From Novosphingobium sp. ST904 (GTDB lineage: Bacteria > Pseudomonadota > Alphaproteobacteria > Sphingomonadales > Sphingomonadaceae): a stretch of DNA of 64,000 nt. Positions 51,437 to 60,556 of the stretch are shown here, one piece after another; position 1 is the stretch's first letter; each line of letters begins with the position of its first letter. The stretch spans positions 62,001-126,000 of the forward strand of contig NZ_LGJH01000166.1 of assembly GCF_001298105.1 (NCBI RefSeq), given 5' to 3'. Made by a program: the position numbers and the translations under genes. The notes under the pieces are model-generated. The model was not told the origin of the DNA and made no database searches. It saw only the letters and a list, made by a program, of their open reading frames with translations.

Positions 51437-52831
51437 ATGAAATTCGCTCCCCTGATGCGCGCTGCCCTGCTGGTGTCGGCCGTGGCCGTCCTTCCCGTGG
51501 CGACGTCCGGTCTTGCCGCGGTGGACAGCCGCGTGAATCCCGAATTCAGCAAGCTCTTCACCATCTACGAACTGGTGAAGGCGAACTATGTCGACCAGGT
51601 GGACGACGACAAGCTGATCAAGGGCGCGATCGACGGGATGCTGGCCAGCCTCGATCCGCATTCCAACTATCTCGACGGCCCCTCGCTCCAGCGGCTGGAG
51701 ACCATGATCGACGGCAATTACACCGGCCTCGGTCTCTCGGTGGTCGAGGATGACGGCGCCGTGAAGGTCGTTTCTCCGTTCAAGGGCAGCCCCGCGGAAA
51801 AGGCGGGCATCAAGGCGGGCGACTACATCACGCATCTCGACGGCGTGCTCTATTACGAGCGCGACCTGGACGAGGCGGTCTCCAAGATGCGCGGCCAGGC
51901 CGGCACCTCGATCCGCCTGACGATCTATCGCCCCGGCCGTGACGAGCCTTTCGACGTGACGGTAACGCGCGGCGTGATCGAACTGGAACCGGTGACCTGG
52001 GAACTGAAGAACGACGTGGGCGTGATCTCGGTGAACGAGTTTTCGCGCGATGTCGGCAACTTCGTGAACAAGGGCATCGCCGACCTGAAGAAACAGGCCG
52101 CCACCAAGGGCGTGAAGCTGGACGGGCTCGTGCTTGACCTGCGCTCCAACCCGGGCGGTTCGCTTGACGAGGCGGTGGCGCTGTCCGACCTGTTCCTCGA
52201 CAAGGGCGTGATCGTTTCCCAGCGCGGCCGCATCGCCAGCGAGAACCAGTATTACCGCGCAGAATCGATGTTCAAGGGCGATACCGTGAAAGGCATGCCG
52301 ATCGTCGTGCTGGTCGATGCCGGTTCGGCTTCGGCTTCCGAAATCGTGGCGGGCGCGCTTCAGGACCAGCACCGCGCCGTCATCATGGGCGAACGCACTT
52401 TCGGCAAGGGCTCGGTCCAGTCGTTCATCCAGCTCGACAAGAACAGCGCGGTGAAGCTCACCACGGCCCGTTACTTCACGCCTTCGGGTCACTCGGTGCA
52501 GGAGGGCGGCATCGTCCCCGACATCAAGGTGCCGCAGCTTTCCGATCCCGACGCGCGGGTTCGTGCCGAACGCGCGGTGCGCGAATCCGATCTGCGCGGC
52601 CACCTCATCAACGAGGCGGCGATGGGCGACAAGGATCTGGAAACCGACAAGATGGACGATCCGCGTTTCAAGATCTCCGCCGATGAGCTGAAGAAGCAGG
52701 GAATCGACGATTTCCAGCTCACGTATGCGATCGACACGCTGCGTCGCACCGCCGGAAAGCCTGCGCTGGCACGCTATACGGCGCCCGCCGCAAGCGGGCA
52801 GGTCGCGCCCAAGACCGCGCAGAAGGACTGA
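51437..52831 (+). CDS. ctpA: Carboxy-terminal processing protease, S41 family (CtpA/Prc)
   Basis: 464 residues with a signal peptide, N-terminal helices, a PDZ domain (about residues 95-170; 'GLGLSVVEDDGAVKVVSPFKGSPAEKAGIKAGD') and the S41 protease. The catalytic Ser is Ser299 in 'GSASASEIV' and Lys324 follows in 'TFGKGSVQ', the Ser-Lys dyad spacing of the family. It trims C-termini of envelope or secreted proteins in the periplasm. Next to envC-like and followed by dsbB. Confidence 0.94.
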   Translation: MKFAPLMRAALLVSAVAVLPVATSGLAAVDSRVNPEFSKLFTIYELVKANYVDQVDDDKLIKGAIDGMLASLDPHSNYLDGPSLQRLETMIDGNYTGLGLSVVEDDGAVKVVSPFKGSPAEKAGIKAGDYITHLDGVLYYERDLDEAVSKMRGQAGTSIRLTIYRPGRDEPFDVTVTRGVIELEPVTWELKNDVGVISVNEFSRDVGNFVNKGIADLKKQAATKGVKLDGLVLDLRSNPGGSLDEAVALSDLFLDKGVIVSQRGRIASENQYYRAESMFKGDTVKGMPIVVLVDAGSASASEIVAGALQDQHRAVIMGERTFGKGSVQSFIQLDKNSAVKLTTARYFTPSGHSVQEGGIVPDIKVPQLSDPDARVRAERAVRESDLRGHLINEAAMGDKDLETDKMDDPRFKISADELKKQGIDDFQLTYAIDTLRRTAGKPALARYTAPAASGQVAPKTAQKD

Positions 52832-52841
52832 GGCCGTCGCG

Positions 52842-53330
52842 ATGACCGTTGCCGTTGCCGCACCCTTGCGCGCCGCCCGCGCGCTGGCTTTCGCCATTCC
52901 CGTGGCCCTGCTCGGCGGGGCCTATGTCAGCCAGTATGCCTTCGGCCTGCATCCTTGCGAAATGTGCTGGTGGCAGCGCTATCCGCACATGTTCGCGATC
53001 GTCTTTGCCGCGCTCGCCTTTTTCTGGCGTCCGGTCCGCCCGCTGGTGGCGGTGGCGGCGCTGGGCGTGCTGGTTTCGGGCCTCATCGGCGGTTTCCATG
53101 CTGGAGTCGAATACGGCTGGTGGGAAGGCATGACCGCCTGCACGTCCAGCCCGTTCGCGGCGGGTGTCGACCCGATGGATGCGATCATGAACGCGCCGGT
53201 GATCCGGTGCGACGTTGCGCCCTGGACGCTCGGGGGCATTTCGCTTGCCGGATTCAACTTCCTCATCTCCACCCTGGGCGCGCTGGCCGTGTTCGGCCTC
53301 GTCGCCCGCAGTCTGAAGGTCCAGCCATGA
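52842..53330 (+). CDS. dsbB: Disulfide bond formation protein B
   Basis: 162 residues from the ATG at 52842. Four membrane helices; the first periplasmic loop has CEMC (HPCEMCWWQR) and the second a Cys pair (ACTSSPF ... RCDV), the two redox pairs that pass electrons from DsbA to ubiquinone. Overlaps coq7 by 4 bp. Confidence 0.9.
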   Translation: MTVAVAAPLRAARALAFAIPVALLGGAYVSQYAFGLHPCEMCWWQRYPHMFAIVFAALAFFWRPVRPLVAVAALGVLVSGLIGGFHAGVEYGWWEGMTACTSSPFAAGVDPMDAIMNAPVIRCDVAPWTLGGISLAGFNFLISTLGALAVFGLVARSLKVQP

Positions 53331-53842
53331 CGTCACCCAAGGCCGCGCGGATGCTGCGCGTCGACCAGGCCGGCGAATATGGGGCGACGCGGATCTATGC
53401 GGGCCAGCTTGCGGTGATGGGCGCGCGCGCGCCGCACTCCACCGAGATCGCCGGTATGGCCGAGCAGGAGGCCGAGCATAAGGCGCGCTTCGATGCGATG
53501 ATCGCGGAACGCGGCGTGCGCCCGACATTGCTTCAGCCGGTATGGTCGGTGGCGGGCTATGCGCTCGGCGCGGCAACGGCGCTGATCGGCCCGAAAGCGG
53601 CAATGGCGTGCACCGCCGCGATCGAGACCGAGATCGACCGCCACTACACCGAGCAGCTTGAGGACCTTGGCGACGAGGATCCGGAACTGGGCGAGGCCAT
53701 CCTCAAGTTCCGGGACGAGGAGCGCGAACACCGCGACGCTGCCCTGGCGGCCGGGGCCGAAGAGGCGCCTGCCTATCCGCTCCTGTTCAATGCGATCCGA
53801 CTCGGATGCCGCGTAGCGATCAAGCTCTCGGAAAGAATCTGA
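53327..53842 (+). CDS. coq7: Demethoxyubiquinone hydroxylase (COQ7)
   Basis: 171 residues from the ATG at 53327, coupled to dsbB. Di-iron ferritin-like: 'DQAGEYGATRIYAGQ', 'EQEAEHKARF' and 'REERE'/'DEEREHRDAAL' supply the Glu-x2-His ligands. It hydroxylates demethoxyubiquinone in ubiquinone synthesis. DsbB needs ubiquinone, so the pairing is functionally suggestive. Confidence 0.93.
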   Translation: MTSPKAARMLRVDQAGEYGATRIYAGQLAVMGARAPHSTEIAGMAEQEAEHKARFDAMIAERGVRPTLLQPVWSVAGYALGAATALIGPKAAMACTAAIETEIDRHYTEQLEDLGDEDPELGEAILKFRDEEREHRDAALAAGAEEAPAYPLLFNAIRLGCRVAIKLSERI

Positions 53843-53882
53843 AATCCGGGCGTTATATTGGCGCCCAAGAGGGGTGCCATGT

Positions 53883-53894
53883 TACCTTAAGGTA
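53883..53894. promoter_or_regulatory. 12-bp palindrome TACCTTAAGGTA upstream of hypothetical gene
   Basis: Perfect palindrome in the 116-bp gap between coq7 and the next gene, 65 bp before its start. It resembles the AAGGTACC half-sites of the padR promoter (AAGGTACC occurs at 53889-53896). Confidence 0.4.
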
Positions 53895-53958
53895 CCGTTC
53901 AAGGCCGTCAGACCCTATATCGGATCACGCGACGTTCTCGACCAAGCTGGAGTTTCCC

Positions 53959-54560
53959 ATGACGCGCCTCCTGACCACAGCAGCAGCCATCGCCACGTTC
54001 GGGCTTGGGCTGACCCTCGGCGCGCTTCCGGCTGCGGCGCAGGAAGACAGCCTCGGGGCCGGTGACGAGAAGGTCAACCAGCTCATCATCTATGGCGACG
54101 ATCCTTGCCCGGCCTCGGCCAGCGGCGAAATCACCGTCTGCGCCCGCAAGGCGGAAGCCGAGCGCTACCGTATTCCCGAACGCTGCGCGGTATCGATTCG
54201 CCCAAGTCCGATGCCTGGACCAACAAGGTCCAGGCTTATGAAACAGTGGGTGCTTTCGGCAACATGAGCTGTTCGCCGGTCGGTGCGGGCGGTGCTTCAG
54301 GGTGCACCCAGAAGCTGATCGACCGTGCCTATGCCGAAAAGAAGAACGGTTCGGACGTTAAGTTCAGCGAACTGATCCAGGCCGAACGCGAGAAGCGCCT
54401 GTCCACCATCGATGCGGATGCCGCCGAGCAGCAGAAGCGGGTCGAGGAAGCCGAGAAAGCCTATTTCGACCAGCGCCAGCGCCAGGAAGCGGAAGAGGAT
54501 GCCAAGGCCGCCGCCGCCGCTGGGCAGCCCGCTGCTCCGCTGCCCAAGCCCAAGCCGTAA
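53959..54560 (+). pseudogene. Periplasmic protein of unknown function, frameshifted
   Basis: Signal peptide from the ATG at 53959 ('LLTTAAAIATFGLGLTLGALPAAAQE'), then 'IYGDDPCPASASGEITVCARKAEAERYRIPE'. After 'RIPE' the frame changes near 54180-54184 to 'LRGIDSPKSDAWTNKVQAYETVGAFGNMSCSPVGAGGASGCTQKLI', ending with a Lys/Glu/Ala-rich coiled coil and Pro tail. Four cysteines suggest disulfides; the layout recurs in sphingomonads, function unknown. Joined length about 200 residues. A strong terminator follows. Confidence 0.75.
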
Positions 54561-54580
54561 GTTCTTGCCGATACCTCGCG

Positions 54581-54616
54581 AAAAGGGGCCGGGAATCGCT
54601 TCCCGGCCCCTTTTTC
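54581..54616 (+). terminator. Rho-independent terminator after the periplasmic gene
   Basis: Perfect 14-bp stem (AAAAGGGGCCGGGA / TCCCGGCCCCTTTT, 54581-54594 and 54601-54614) with loop ATCGCT and a T-run. Between convergent genes, so it may also serve fabI. Confidence 0.9.
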
Positions 54617-54638
54617 GTTTGCCTGGCAAAAGCGCCGA

Positions 54639-55441
54639 TCAGCTCAGCGCGATATCCGGTGCGTCTTCCTGCTTCATGCCCACCACGTGGTAGCCCGCGT
54701 CGCGTGATGCGTTTCGCCGGTCACGCCCGAGGACAGGTCGGAAAGGAAGTAGAGGCCCGAACCGCCTACATCGTCGATGGTGACGTTGCGGCGCAGCGGC
54801 GAGTTCAGTTCGTTCCACTTGAGGATGTAGCGGAAATCGCCGATGCCGCTGGCGGCCAGGGTCTTGATCGGACCGGCCGAGATCGCGTTCACGCGGATGT
54901 TCTGCGGGCCGAGATCGTTGGCAAGGTACATGACCGAGGCTTCGAGCGCCGCCTTGGCCACGCCCATCACGTTGTAGTGCGGCACGACCTTTTCGGCGCC
55001 GTAATAAGTCAGCGTGAGGATCGAACCGCCTTCGGGCATCATCGGCGCTGCGCGCTTGGTGACGGCGACGAGGCTGTAGGCCGAGATGTTCATCGTCATC
55101 AGGAAGTTGTCGAGGCTGGTGTCGACGTACTTGCCGCGCAGCTCGTTCTTGTCCGAGAAGCCGATGGCGTGGACGATGAAGTCGATCGTGGGCCAGCGTT
55201 CGGCCAGCGTTTCGAAGGCGGTATCGAGGGCTGCCATGTCCGAAACGTCGCAATCGATGAGGAAATCGCTGCCCAGGCTTTCCGCCAGCGGCTTCACGCG
55301 CTTGGCCAGCGCTTCGCCCTGATAGGAGAAGGCCAGTTCCGCGCCCTGTTCGTGCAGCTTCTTCGCGATGCCCCAGGCCAGGGACTTGTCGTTGGCAAGG
55401 CCCATGATCAGGCCGCGTTTACCCTGCATCAGACCGGTCAT
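54639..55441 (-). CDS. fabI: Enoyl-ACP reductase FabI (3' end frameshifted)
   Basis: About 267 residues when the end is corrected. Start at the ATG at 55441 ('MTGLMQGKRGLIMGLANDKSLAWGIAKKL', the FabI nucleotide site); the active-site pair is 'YYGAEKVVPHYNVMGVAKAALE' with Tyr and Lys; 'GPIKTLAASGI' follows. Near 54700-54710, after 'GVTGETH', the frame shifts: the given frame ends in 'TTWWA' at 54674, while the family C-terminus 'DAGYHVVGMKQEDAPDI' is in the neighbouring frame, ending at 54639. FabI reduces enoyl-ACP, and is normally essential, so this is probably an indel error. Coupled to the upstream YihY gene by 4 bp. Confidence 0.92.
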
Positions 55442-56457
55442 TCGTGTTCTTCCTGTACTTCGTTGTTCTGTGCAGTCGTGCTGCTTCTCCCGCCTGCGCC
55501 GCCGGCGAGCATCTCCTGCTCCTCGGGACTGACGGTGAGGGCGGCATTGAGTTCCGCGCCTGCGACCATCCCTAGTCCGACAAGCCAGAAAAAGAAAAGC
55601 GCGATCATCACTCCGGCGAGACTTCCGTAAGTCAAATCGTAAGCGATGAAATTGCGCAACACTCTGGGAAGGAGCCAGGCCGTGCCGAACCACCAGCTGG
55701 CGACGAGCAGGGCACCGGGCCATTTCGGGTAACGCCGGGCTTGATATCGCGTGGGAGTCAGCAGGAAAAACAGGACGTAGAGCGATCCGAACAGCGTGAT
55801 CGCAGTGATCCCGCGCGAAATCGTGATCTGGTAATCGAAGCGTCCGAGCCCCGGAAACAGCGTCAGCAGTACTTCCTCGATCACGGAAATCATCACTTGC
55901 GAGGACAGCGAAAGCAGCAGCATCAGCACCGAGCCGAAGATCAGCCCGCTCGACGCCAGGCGGTTTCTCCAGAATTTCAGCCCCTTGGTCATGCCGTAGG
56001 CACGGTGGAGGATATCGCGGATAGTCTCGATCAGGCTGGTCGTGGTCCACAGGCCCAGCGCGCCGCCGATCCACAGCAGCCAGCCGTGGCGTGCGGTTGC
56101 GGCATCGCGTGCGACCGGCGCCAGCGCTTCCTCCACGCGCGGGGGAAGGGCGGCGAGCACGGCATTGATCGAACTTTCGAGTTGTCCCTGCTCCCCCAGC
56201 GCCGCGTAGATTGCCGCCAGCGCGATGAAGAAGGGGAACAGCGCGACGATCGACATGTACGCGAAATTGCCCGCGTGAATGAAGCCATCTTCCCAGGTGC
56301 CGGCGACAACGCGCGAAATGACGGTGTAGGGCCGGTTGTTAGGCCGGGGGCGCGAAATCCGCTCCTGCATTTCCCGCCAGCGCAAGGCGGCGCGGCGACG
56401 CGCCTCGGGCGAGATCGCGGCCGTAGTCGCCAGTTCTGTCGACGGATCGCCTTTCAC
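55438..56457 (-). CDS. YihY/virulence factor BrkB family membrane protein
   Basis: 339 residues. Six or more membrane helices with the family's N-terminal 'AYMSIVALFPFFIALAAIYAAL' and 'WGGALGLWTTTSLIETIRDILHRAYGM' and 'YDLTYGSLAGVMIALFFFWLVGLGMVAGAELNAAL'. Cytoplasmic N- and C-terminal tails are charged. Once mistaken for RNase BN; it is a membrane protein of unknown function. Upstream of fabI and coupled to it. Confidence 0.9.
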   Translation of the reverse strand: MKGDPSTELATTAAISPEARRRAALRWREMQERISRPRPNNRPYTVISRVVAGTWEDGFIHAGNFAYMSIVALFPFFIALAAIYAALGEQGQLESSINAVLAALPPRVEEALAPVARDAATARHGWLLWIGGALGLWTTTSLIETIRDILHRAYGMTKGLKFWRNRLASSGLIFGSVLMLLLSLSSQVMISVIEEVLLTLFPGLGRFDYQITISRGITAITLFGSLYVLFFLLTPTRYQARRYPKWPGALLVASWWFGTAWLLPRVLRNFIAYDLTYGSLAGVMIALFFFWLVGLGMVAGAELNAALTVSPEEQEMLAGGAGGRSSTTAQNNEVQEEHE

Positions 56458-56568
56458 CCTGCCGACATAGGCGGTCGGGGCCGGATATTCAAATCCGGCA
56501 GGGGCTTGGCCAAGGGCGGGGCGGCACAGGGGTGCTCAACCGTCCCGCGCCGCGCCGCCGATGCCGGG

Positions 56569-57537
56569 TCAGATTCCGAGTTTAGCCCGGACGTCGCGGT
56601 TGTCCTTCCAGCCTTCCAGACGCTTGGCCAAGTCGGCGTCGTGTTCGGGAAGGACGATCTGGAGGGTGATGAGCAGATCGCCTCGGCTGCTGTCCTTGCG
56701 GGTCATGCCGCGTCCCTTGAGGCGAAGCACCTTGCCGGAACTTGCACCGACCGGAACCGAAAGCATCACCGCGCCGGAGGCAGTGGGCGCCTTGACCTTG
56801 CCGCCATTCAGCGCCTCGTCGAGGGTGATCGGCAGATCCACCCGCAAATCGTCGCCATCCTGGCGGAAGAAGGCATGCGGCTGGATGTTCAGGGTGACGA
56901 TGGCGTCGCCCATGCCCCCGGGGCCGGCTTCGCCCTTCCCGGCAAGGCGCATCTGGGTGCCGTCCTCAAGTCCGGCAGGGAGCTTGAGATCGATGGTCTT
57001 GCCATCCGACAGGGTGATGCGCTGCGGTTTCAGCTCTGCTGCGTCGGGCAAAGGCACGGAAAGGCGGTAATTCACGTTGGCGCCGCGCGGTGCCGCACGG
57101 CCGCGTCCTCCGCCTCCGCCCATTCCGGCTCCCCCGAAGCCGCCGGGTCCGCGCTGGCCGGAGCCGCCGAAGATGCCGCCGAACAGGTCTTCAAGGTCGA
57201 TCCCGTCATTGCCGCCGAATCCGCCGCCGAATCCGCGCTGCCCGCCCGGCCCGCCGCCAAACCCGCCGCCGCCGAATCCGCCGCCGCCGCCCATGCCGCC
57301 GAAGCCCATCGGGTTGCCGTCCGCGTCGATCTCGCCGCGATCGAACCTGGCCCGCTTGTCCTTGTCGGAAAGCAGGTCGTAAGCCGATGTCACCTCGGAG
57401 AAGCGTTCCGAAGCCTTTGGATTGTCCTTGTTGGTATCGGGATGAAGTTCTTTCGCCAGCTTGCGATAGGCGGACTTGATGTCCTTCTCGCTGGCTGTGC
57501 GCGATACGCCAAGGGTCGAATAAGGGTCTGCTGCCAT
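56569..57537 (-). CDS. DnaJ-class co-chaperone (CbpA-like, no zinc finger)
   Basis: 322 residues. J domain 'YSTLGVSRTASEKDIKSAYRKLAKELHPDTNKDN' with the HPD motif that stimulates DnaK, then a Gly-rich linker of about 80 residues with repeated GGFGG units, then the two C-terminal beta-domains that bind substrate ('VPLPDAAELKPQRITLSDGKTIDLKLPAGLEDGTQMRLAGKGEAG'). No cysteine zinc-finger motifs. 219 bp from pdxH, divergently transcribed. Confidence 0.92.
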   Translation of the reverse strand: MAADPYSTLGVSRTASEKDIKSAYRKLAKELHPDTNKDNPKASERFSEVTSAYDLLSDKDKRARFDRGEIDADGNPMGFGGMGGGGGFGGGGFGGGPGGQRGFGGGFGGNDGIDLEDLFGGIFGGSGQRGPGGFGGAGMGGGGGRGRAAPRGANVNYRLSVPLPDAAELKPQRITLSDGKTIDLKLPAGLEDGTQMRLAGKGEAGPGGMGDAIVTLNIQPHAFFRQDGDDLRVDLPITLDEALNGGKVKAPTASGAVMLSVPVGASSGKVLRLKGRGMTRKDSSRGDLLITLQIVLPEHDADLAKRLEGWKDNRDVRAKLGI

Positions 57538-57756
57538 GGCATCCTAGCTAGGTGGGGACGAGCCGCACGGCAAGCGGTGCTTTCCTAGATCCGGCCGTGC
57601 GTCTATTGCACCGGCCATGTTCTTGCCCATGTCCCTCTGGGCCATCAGGAATTGCCGCAATCGCCGTGCTTTTGTTAAGCCCGGGGTTCGGGCCGGAGCC
57701 GGAGGGTTATCTTGCCCGCCGGCAAAGACCGCACATAATTTCGTCAGGAAGTGAAG

Positions 57757-58368
57757 ATGGAAGTTGAACAGGCCCGCGAAGTCATTCCCCACGGCGATCC
57801 GTTCGCCCTGTTCAAGGCCTGGTACGACGAGGCCCGCGAAGCGGAGCCGAATGATTCAAACGCCATGGCACTGGCCACGGCAACGCCGGACGGGCTGCCT
57901 TCGGTCAGGATGGTCCTGCTCAAGGGCTACGGCCCGGACGGCTTCGTGTTCTATACCAATGGACACAGCCGCAAAGGCCAGGAAATAGCCGCCAATCCGC
58001 ACGTGGCGCTGCTGTTCCACTGGAAGAGCCTGCGCCGCCAGATTCGTATCGAGGGCCGGCTCGAGCCGGTCAGCACGGAAGAGGCCGATGCCTATTTCCA
58101 CTCGCGCGCCCGCGATTCGCAGCTTGGCGCGGTCGCGTCGGACCAGTCGGCTTCGCTCGATAGCCGCGAAACGTTCCTGGCCCGCTACGAGGAAGTTCGC
58201 GCCCGCTTCGGCGATGGCGAGATCGAGCGCCCCGCGCATTGGGGCGGATTCCGCGTGATTCCCGCTGCGATAGAGTTCTGGCACGACCGTCCCTACCGGC
58301 TTCACGAACGCCGCCGTTTCGTGCGGAACGCCGAAGGCGGCTGGGCCAGCACGCTGCTTTATCCCTGA
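57757..58368 (+). CDS. pdxH: Pyridoxamine 5'-phosphate oxidase
   Basis: 203 residues from the ATG at 57757 (AGGAAG upstream); a GTG six bases earlier is in frame. FMN split-barrel with 'DGLPSVRMVLLKGYGPDGFVFYTNGHSRKGQEI' and 'RIEGRLEPV' and the C-terminal 'RPYRLHERRRF' conserved tail that binds PLP. It oxidises PNP or PMP to PLP. Confidence 0.95.
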   Translation: MEVEQAREVIPHGDPFALFKAWYDEAREAEPNDSNAMALATATPDGLPSVRMVLLKGYGPDGFVFYTNGHSRKGQEIAANPHVALLFHWKSLRRQIRIEGRLEPVSTEEADAYFHSRARDSQLGAVASDQSASLDSRETFLARYEEVRARFGDGEIERPAHWGGFRVIPAAIEFWHDRPYRLHERRRFVRNAEGGWASTLLYP

Positions 58369-58387
58369 GCCCTGCCGGAGCGCTTCC

Positions 58388-59326
58388 TTGCATCAACATG
58401 CCTCCCTGAACCGCAGCGCCGCCATCGCCAGCATAGGCACGGCGGTGTTCCTGCTCGCGCTCAAGGGCTGGGCGGCATGGTCGACCGGCTCGACGGCGAT
58501 GCTGGGCAGCCTGGCCGACACCGCGCTGGACCTTGTGGCCAGTATCGCCACCTTGCTCGGCGTCTGGATCGCCTCGCAACCGGCGGACGACAAGCACCGT
58601 TTCGGCCATGGCAAGGCGGAGGCGATCGCGGCGATGTTCCAGATCGTGCTGATTTCGATCTCCGCGCTCGCCATCGCCAGCCGCGCCGTCGAGGAGTTTC
58701 TGGCAGGGAGCACGGTCGAAAAGGCGGAAGGCGGCATTGCCGTATCCGCGGCCGCCATCGTGTTGACGCTGATGCTGGTGGCCTGGCAGCGCCATGTCAT
58801 CAGAAAGACCGGCAGCATCGCCATCCAGACCGACAGCGTCCACTATCAGTCGGACCTGATGCTCAACCTTGCTGTGATCGTGGCGCTCGTGCTCGACCAT
58901 TATGCGGGGCTGAGGGGGGCGGACCCGCTGTTCGGGATCGGCATTGCCGCATGGCTGGGCTGGGGCGCCTGGAGGGCCTCGCAGGACGTGCTGGACCAGT
59001 TGATGGACCATGAGTGGCCCGAGGAGAAGAAGGACCGTTTCCTCCAGGTACTTGCCCGCCATCCCGACATCACCGGCGTTCACGACCTGCGCACGCGCAC
59101 TTCGGGAAACAAGGATTTCGTGCAGTTTCATGTCTGGGTAGACCCGAACATGACCGTTCGCGAGGCGCACCGTGTGATGGACGAACTGGAGCACCGGCTC
59201 GCCGTCGAGTTCCCCGGCACGGAAATCCTCATCCATCCCGATCCGGAAGGCCTGGTGGACGAAGCAGGGCAGGCGGGGCTGGACGTATTGCCGCCAATCC
59301 GCGTGAACCTCGATCAGTCCTCTTGA
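58388..59326 (+). CDS. Cation diffusion facilitator transporter (FieF/ZitB-like)
   Basis: 312 residues from a TTG at 58388, 19 bp after pdxH. Six membrane helices; intramembrane metal sites in 'LGSLADTALDLVASIATLLG' and 'IQTDSVHYQSDLMLNLAVIV' (Asp/His pairs as in FieF D49/D157). The C-terminal ferredoxin-like cytoplasmic domain has 'HDLRTRTSGNKDFVQFHVWVDPNMTVREAHRVMDELEHRL'. Exports Zn2+ or Fe2+ by proton antiport; metal choice not determined. Confidence 0.92.
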   Translation: MHQHASLNRSAAIASIGTAVFLLALKGWAAWSTGSTAMLGSLADTALDLVASIATLLGVWIASQPADDKHRFGHGKAEAIAAMFQIVLISISALAIASRAVEEFLAGSTVEKAEGGIAVSAAAIVLTLMLVAWQRHVIRKTGSIAIQTDSVHYQSDLMLNLAVIVALVLDHYAGLRGADPLFGIGIAAWLGWGAWRASQDVLDQLMDHEWPEEKKDRFLQVLARHPDITGVHDLRTRTSGNKDFVQFHVWVDPNMTVREAHRVMDELEHRLAVEFPGTEILIHPDPEGLVDEAGQAGLDVLPPIRVNLDQSS

Positions 59327-59342
59327 GCGCCAAAAAGGGCTT

Positions 59343-60524
59343 TCAGATGCCGCCGGGGAACATCGCCATCAGCTTGCCCAGCCGGTCGTGCAGGAGGCGT
59401 TCCTGCTGCGGGTCGCTCTCGCCCAGGCGGACGATGGTGAGAAGCTGGTCGGGTGATCCGATCACGTATTGGCCATGCTCGCCGACGCAGGCGAAGACAT
59501 TGGCGGGGGCCATGCCGGGAAACAACACGGCCTCGTCACCGCCGCCGTTCTTGCCGCGCCCCCGGTTGAGCCAGACTCCCGCGCCGTAGCCGGGATTGCG
59601 GGGCGAAGGCTCCAGCATGAACTGCACCCAGCGTCGGGGCAGGATCTGGGCGCCCTGGATCGATCCGGTGTGGCGCAGAAATTCGCCGAGCTTGGCCCAG
59701 TCGCGGGCATCGGCGTGGATCATGGCCGAACCGATCATCGTTCCGGCGCGGTCGAACCCCGCCATGCCGGAATCCATGCCGAGCGGAAGCAGGACGCGGT
59801 TGCGCAAATAGTCGCCCACGGCTCTGCGGCGGCGGTCGGGATTGCGGTCGGGCGAAAGGACGCGCGCCGCAAGGTCGGAAAGAATCACCGGCGTCGCCGC
59901 GCTGTTCACGAAGCGCGCACCCGCAGGGGCCTCCAGCGGCTGGGCCTCGGCGTAGGCGGCCATGTCGTCGCGCCCGTCGAGATAGAGCATCCGCATACGG
60001 TCGGATTGCCGGGCGAGCCCGGCTTCCGGGTTGCCGTTGGCGGCGGGCGGGCCCGATTCCGAATGGCGCAGGCCCGAGCGCATCTGCAGGAGCTGCTTCA
60101 GCGTGATTTCGCCGCGCGGGTCGCCCGGGCGCTGCCAGGCGGGAATTGGCGCCGATTCGTTCAGGCGCAGGCGGCCGTCGCTGACGAGCTGCCCGATCAT
60201 CAGCGCGGTCACGCATTGGCCCATGCCCCAGCCGTGCAGCCGGGTTTCGGGCTTGATCCCAGCACCGTAGCGTTCGGCGATGACCGAGCCGCGCTTCATC
60301 ACCACCAGCGCATCGGTGCGGCCCACGTCTTCATCGCCGAACAGGCCGTCGATGGCGCGGCCGAGCGATTCGCGGGGGGCACCGCCGTCATCCTTGATCG
60401 CGGCTTGCGATTCCGCGCTGGGCGGCGGCGGGCCCTGCTGCGCGTCCTGTCCACAGCCGCTCAGGAGGCCGAGGGCTGGCAGGACGGAGAGGGCAAGGAT
60501 AAGGGAAGGGCGGCGCACCGGCAT
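59343..60524 (-). CDS. Beta-lactamase-fold serine-hydrolase homologue, lipoprotein, predicted inactive
   Basis: 393 residues from the ATG at 60524; the longer frame adds 17 residues before the signal. Lipobox 'LGLLSGC' predicts an outer-membrane or periplasmic lipoprotein. The beta-lactamase/6-aminohexanoate-hydrolase fold is clear ('VVMKRGSVIAERYG', 'LKQLLQMRSGL', 'RNRVLLPLGMD', 'RDWAKLGEFLR', 'GYGAGVWLN'), but the nucleophile motif SxxK is replaced by 'GMGQ' in 'HGWGMGQCVTALMIG' and the expected Tyr of the YxN box is absent ('FVNSAAT'). So catalysis by the usual mechanism is unlikely. Divergent from the gene at 60557. Confidence 0.88.
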   Translation of the reverse strand: MPVRRPSLILALSVLPALGLLSGCGQDAQQGPPPPSAESQAAIKDDGGAPRESLGRAIDGLFGDEDVGRTDALVVMKRGSVIAERYGAGIKPETRLHGWGMGQCVTALMIGQLVSDGRLRLNESAPIPAWQRPGDPRGEITLKQLLQMRSGLRHSESGPPAANGNPEAGLARQSDRMRMLYLDGRDDMAAYAEAQPLEAPAGARFVNSAATPVILSDLAARVLSPDRNPDRRRRAVGDYLRNRVLLPLGMDSGMAGFDRAGTMIGSAMIHADARDWAKLGEFLRHTGSIQGAQILPRRWVQFMLEPSPRNPGYGAGVWLNRGRGKNGGGDEAVLFPGMAPANVFACVGEHGQYVIGSPDQLLTIVRLGESDPQQERLLHDRLGKLMAMFPGGI

Positions 60525-60556
60525 GACGCGGGGTGTGATGTGCGAGGCGCGGGAAG

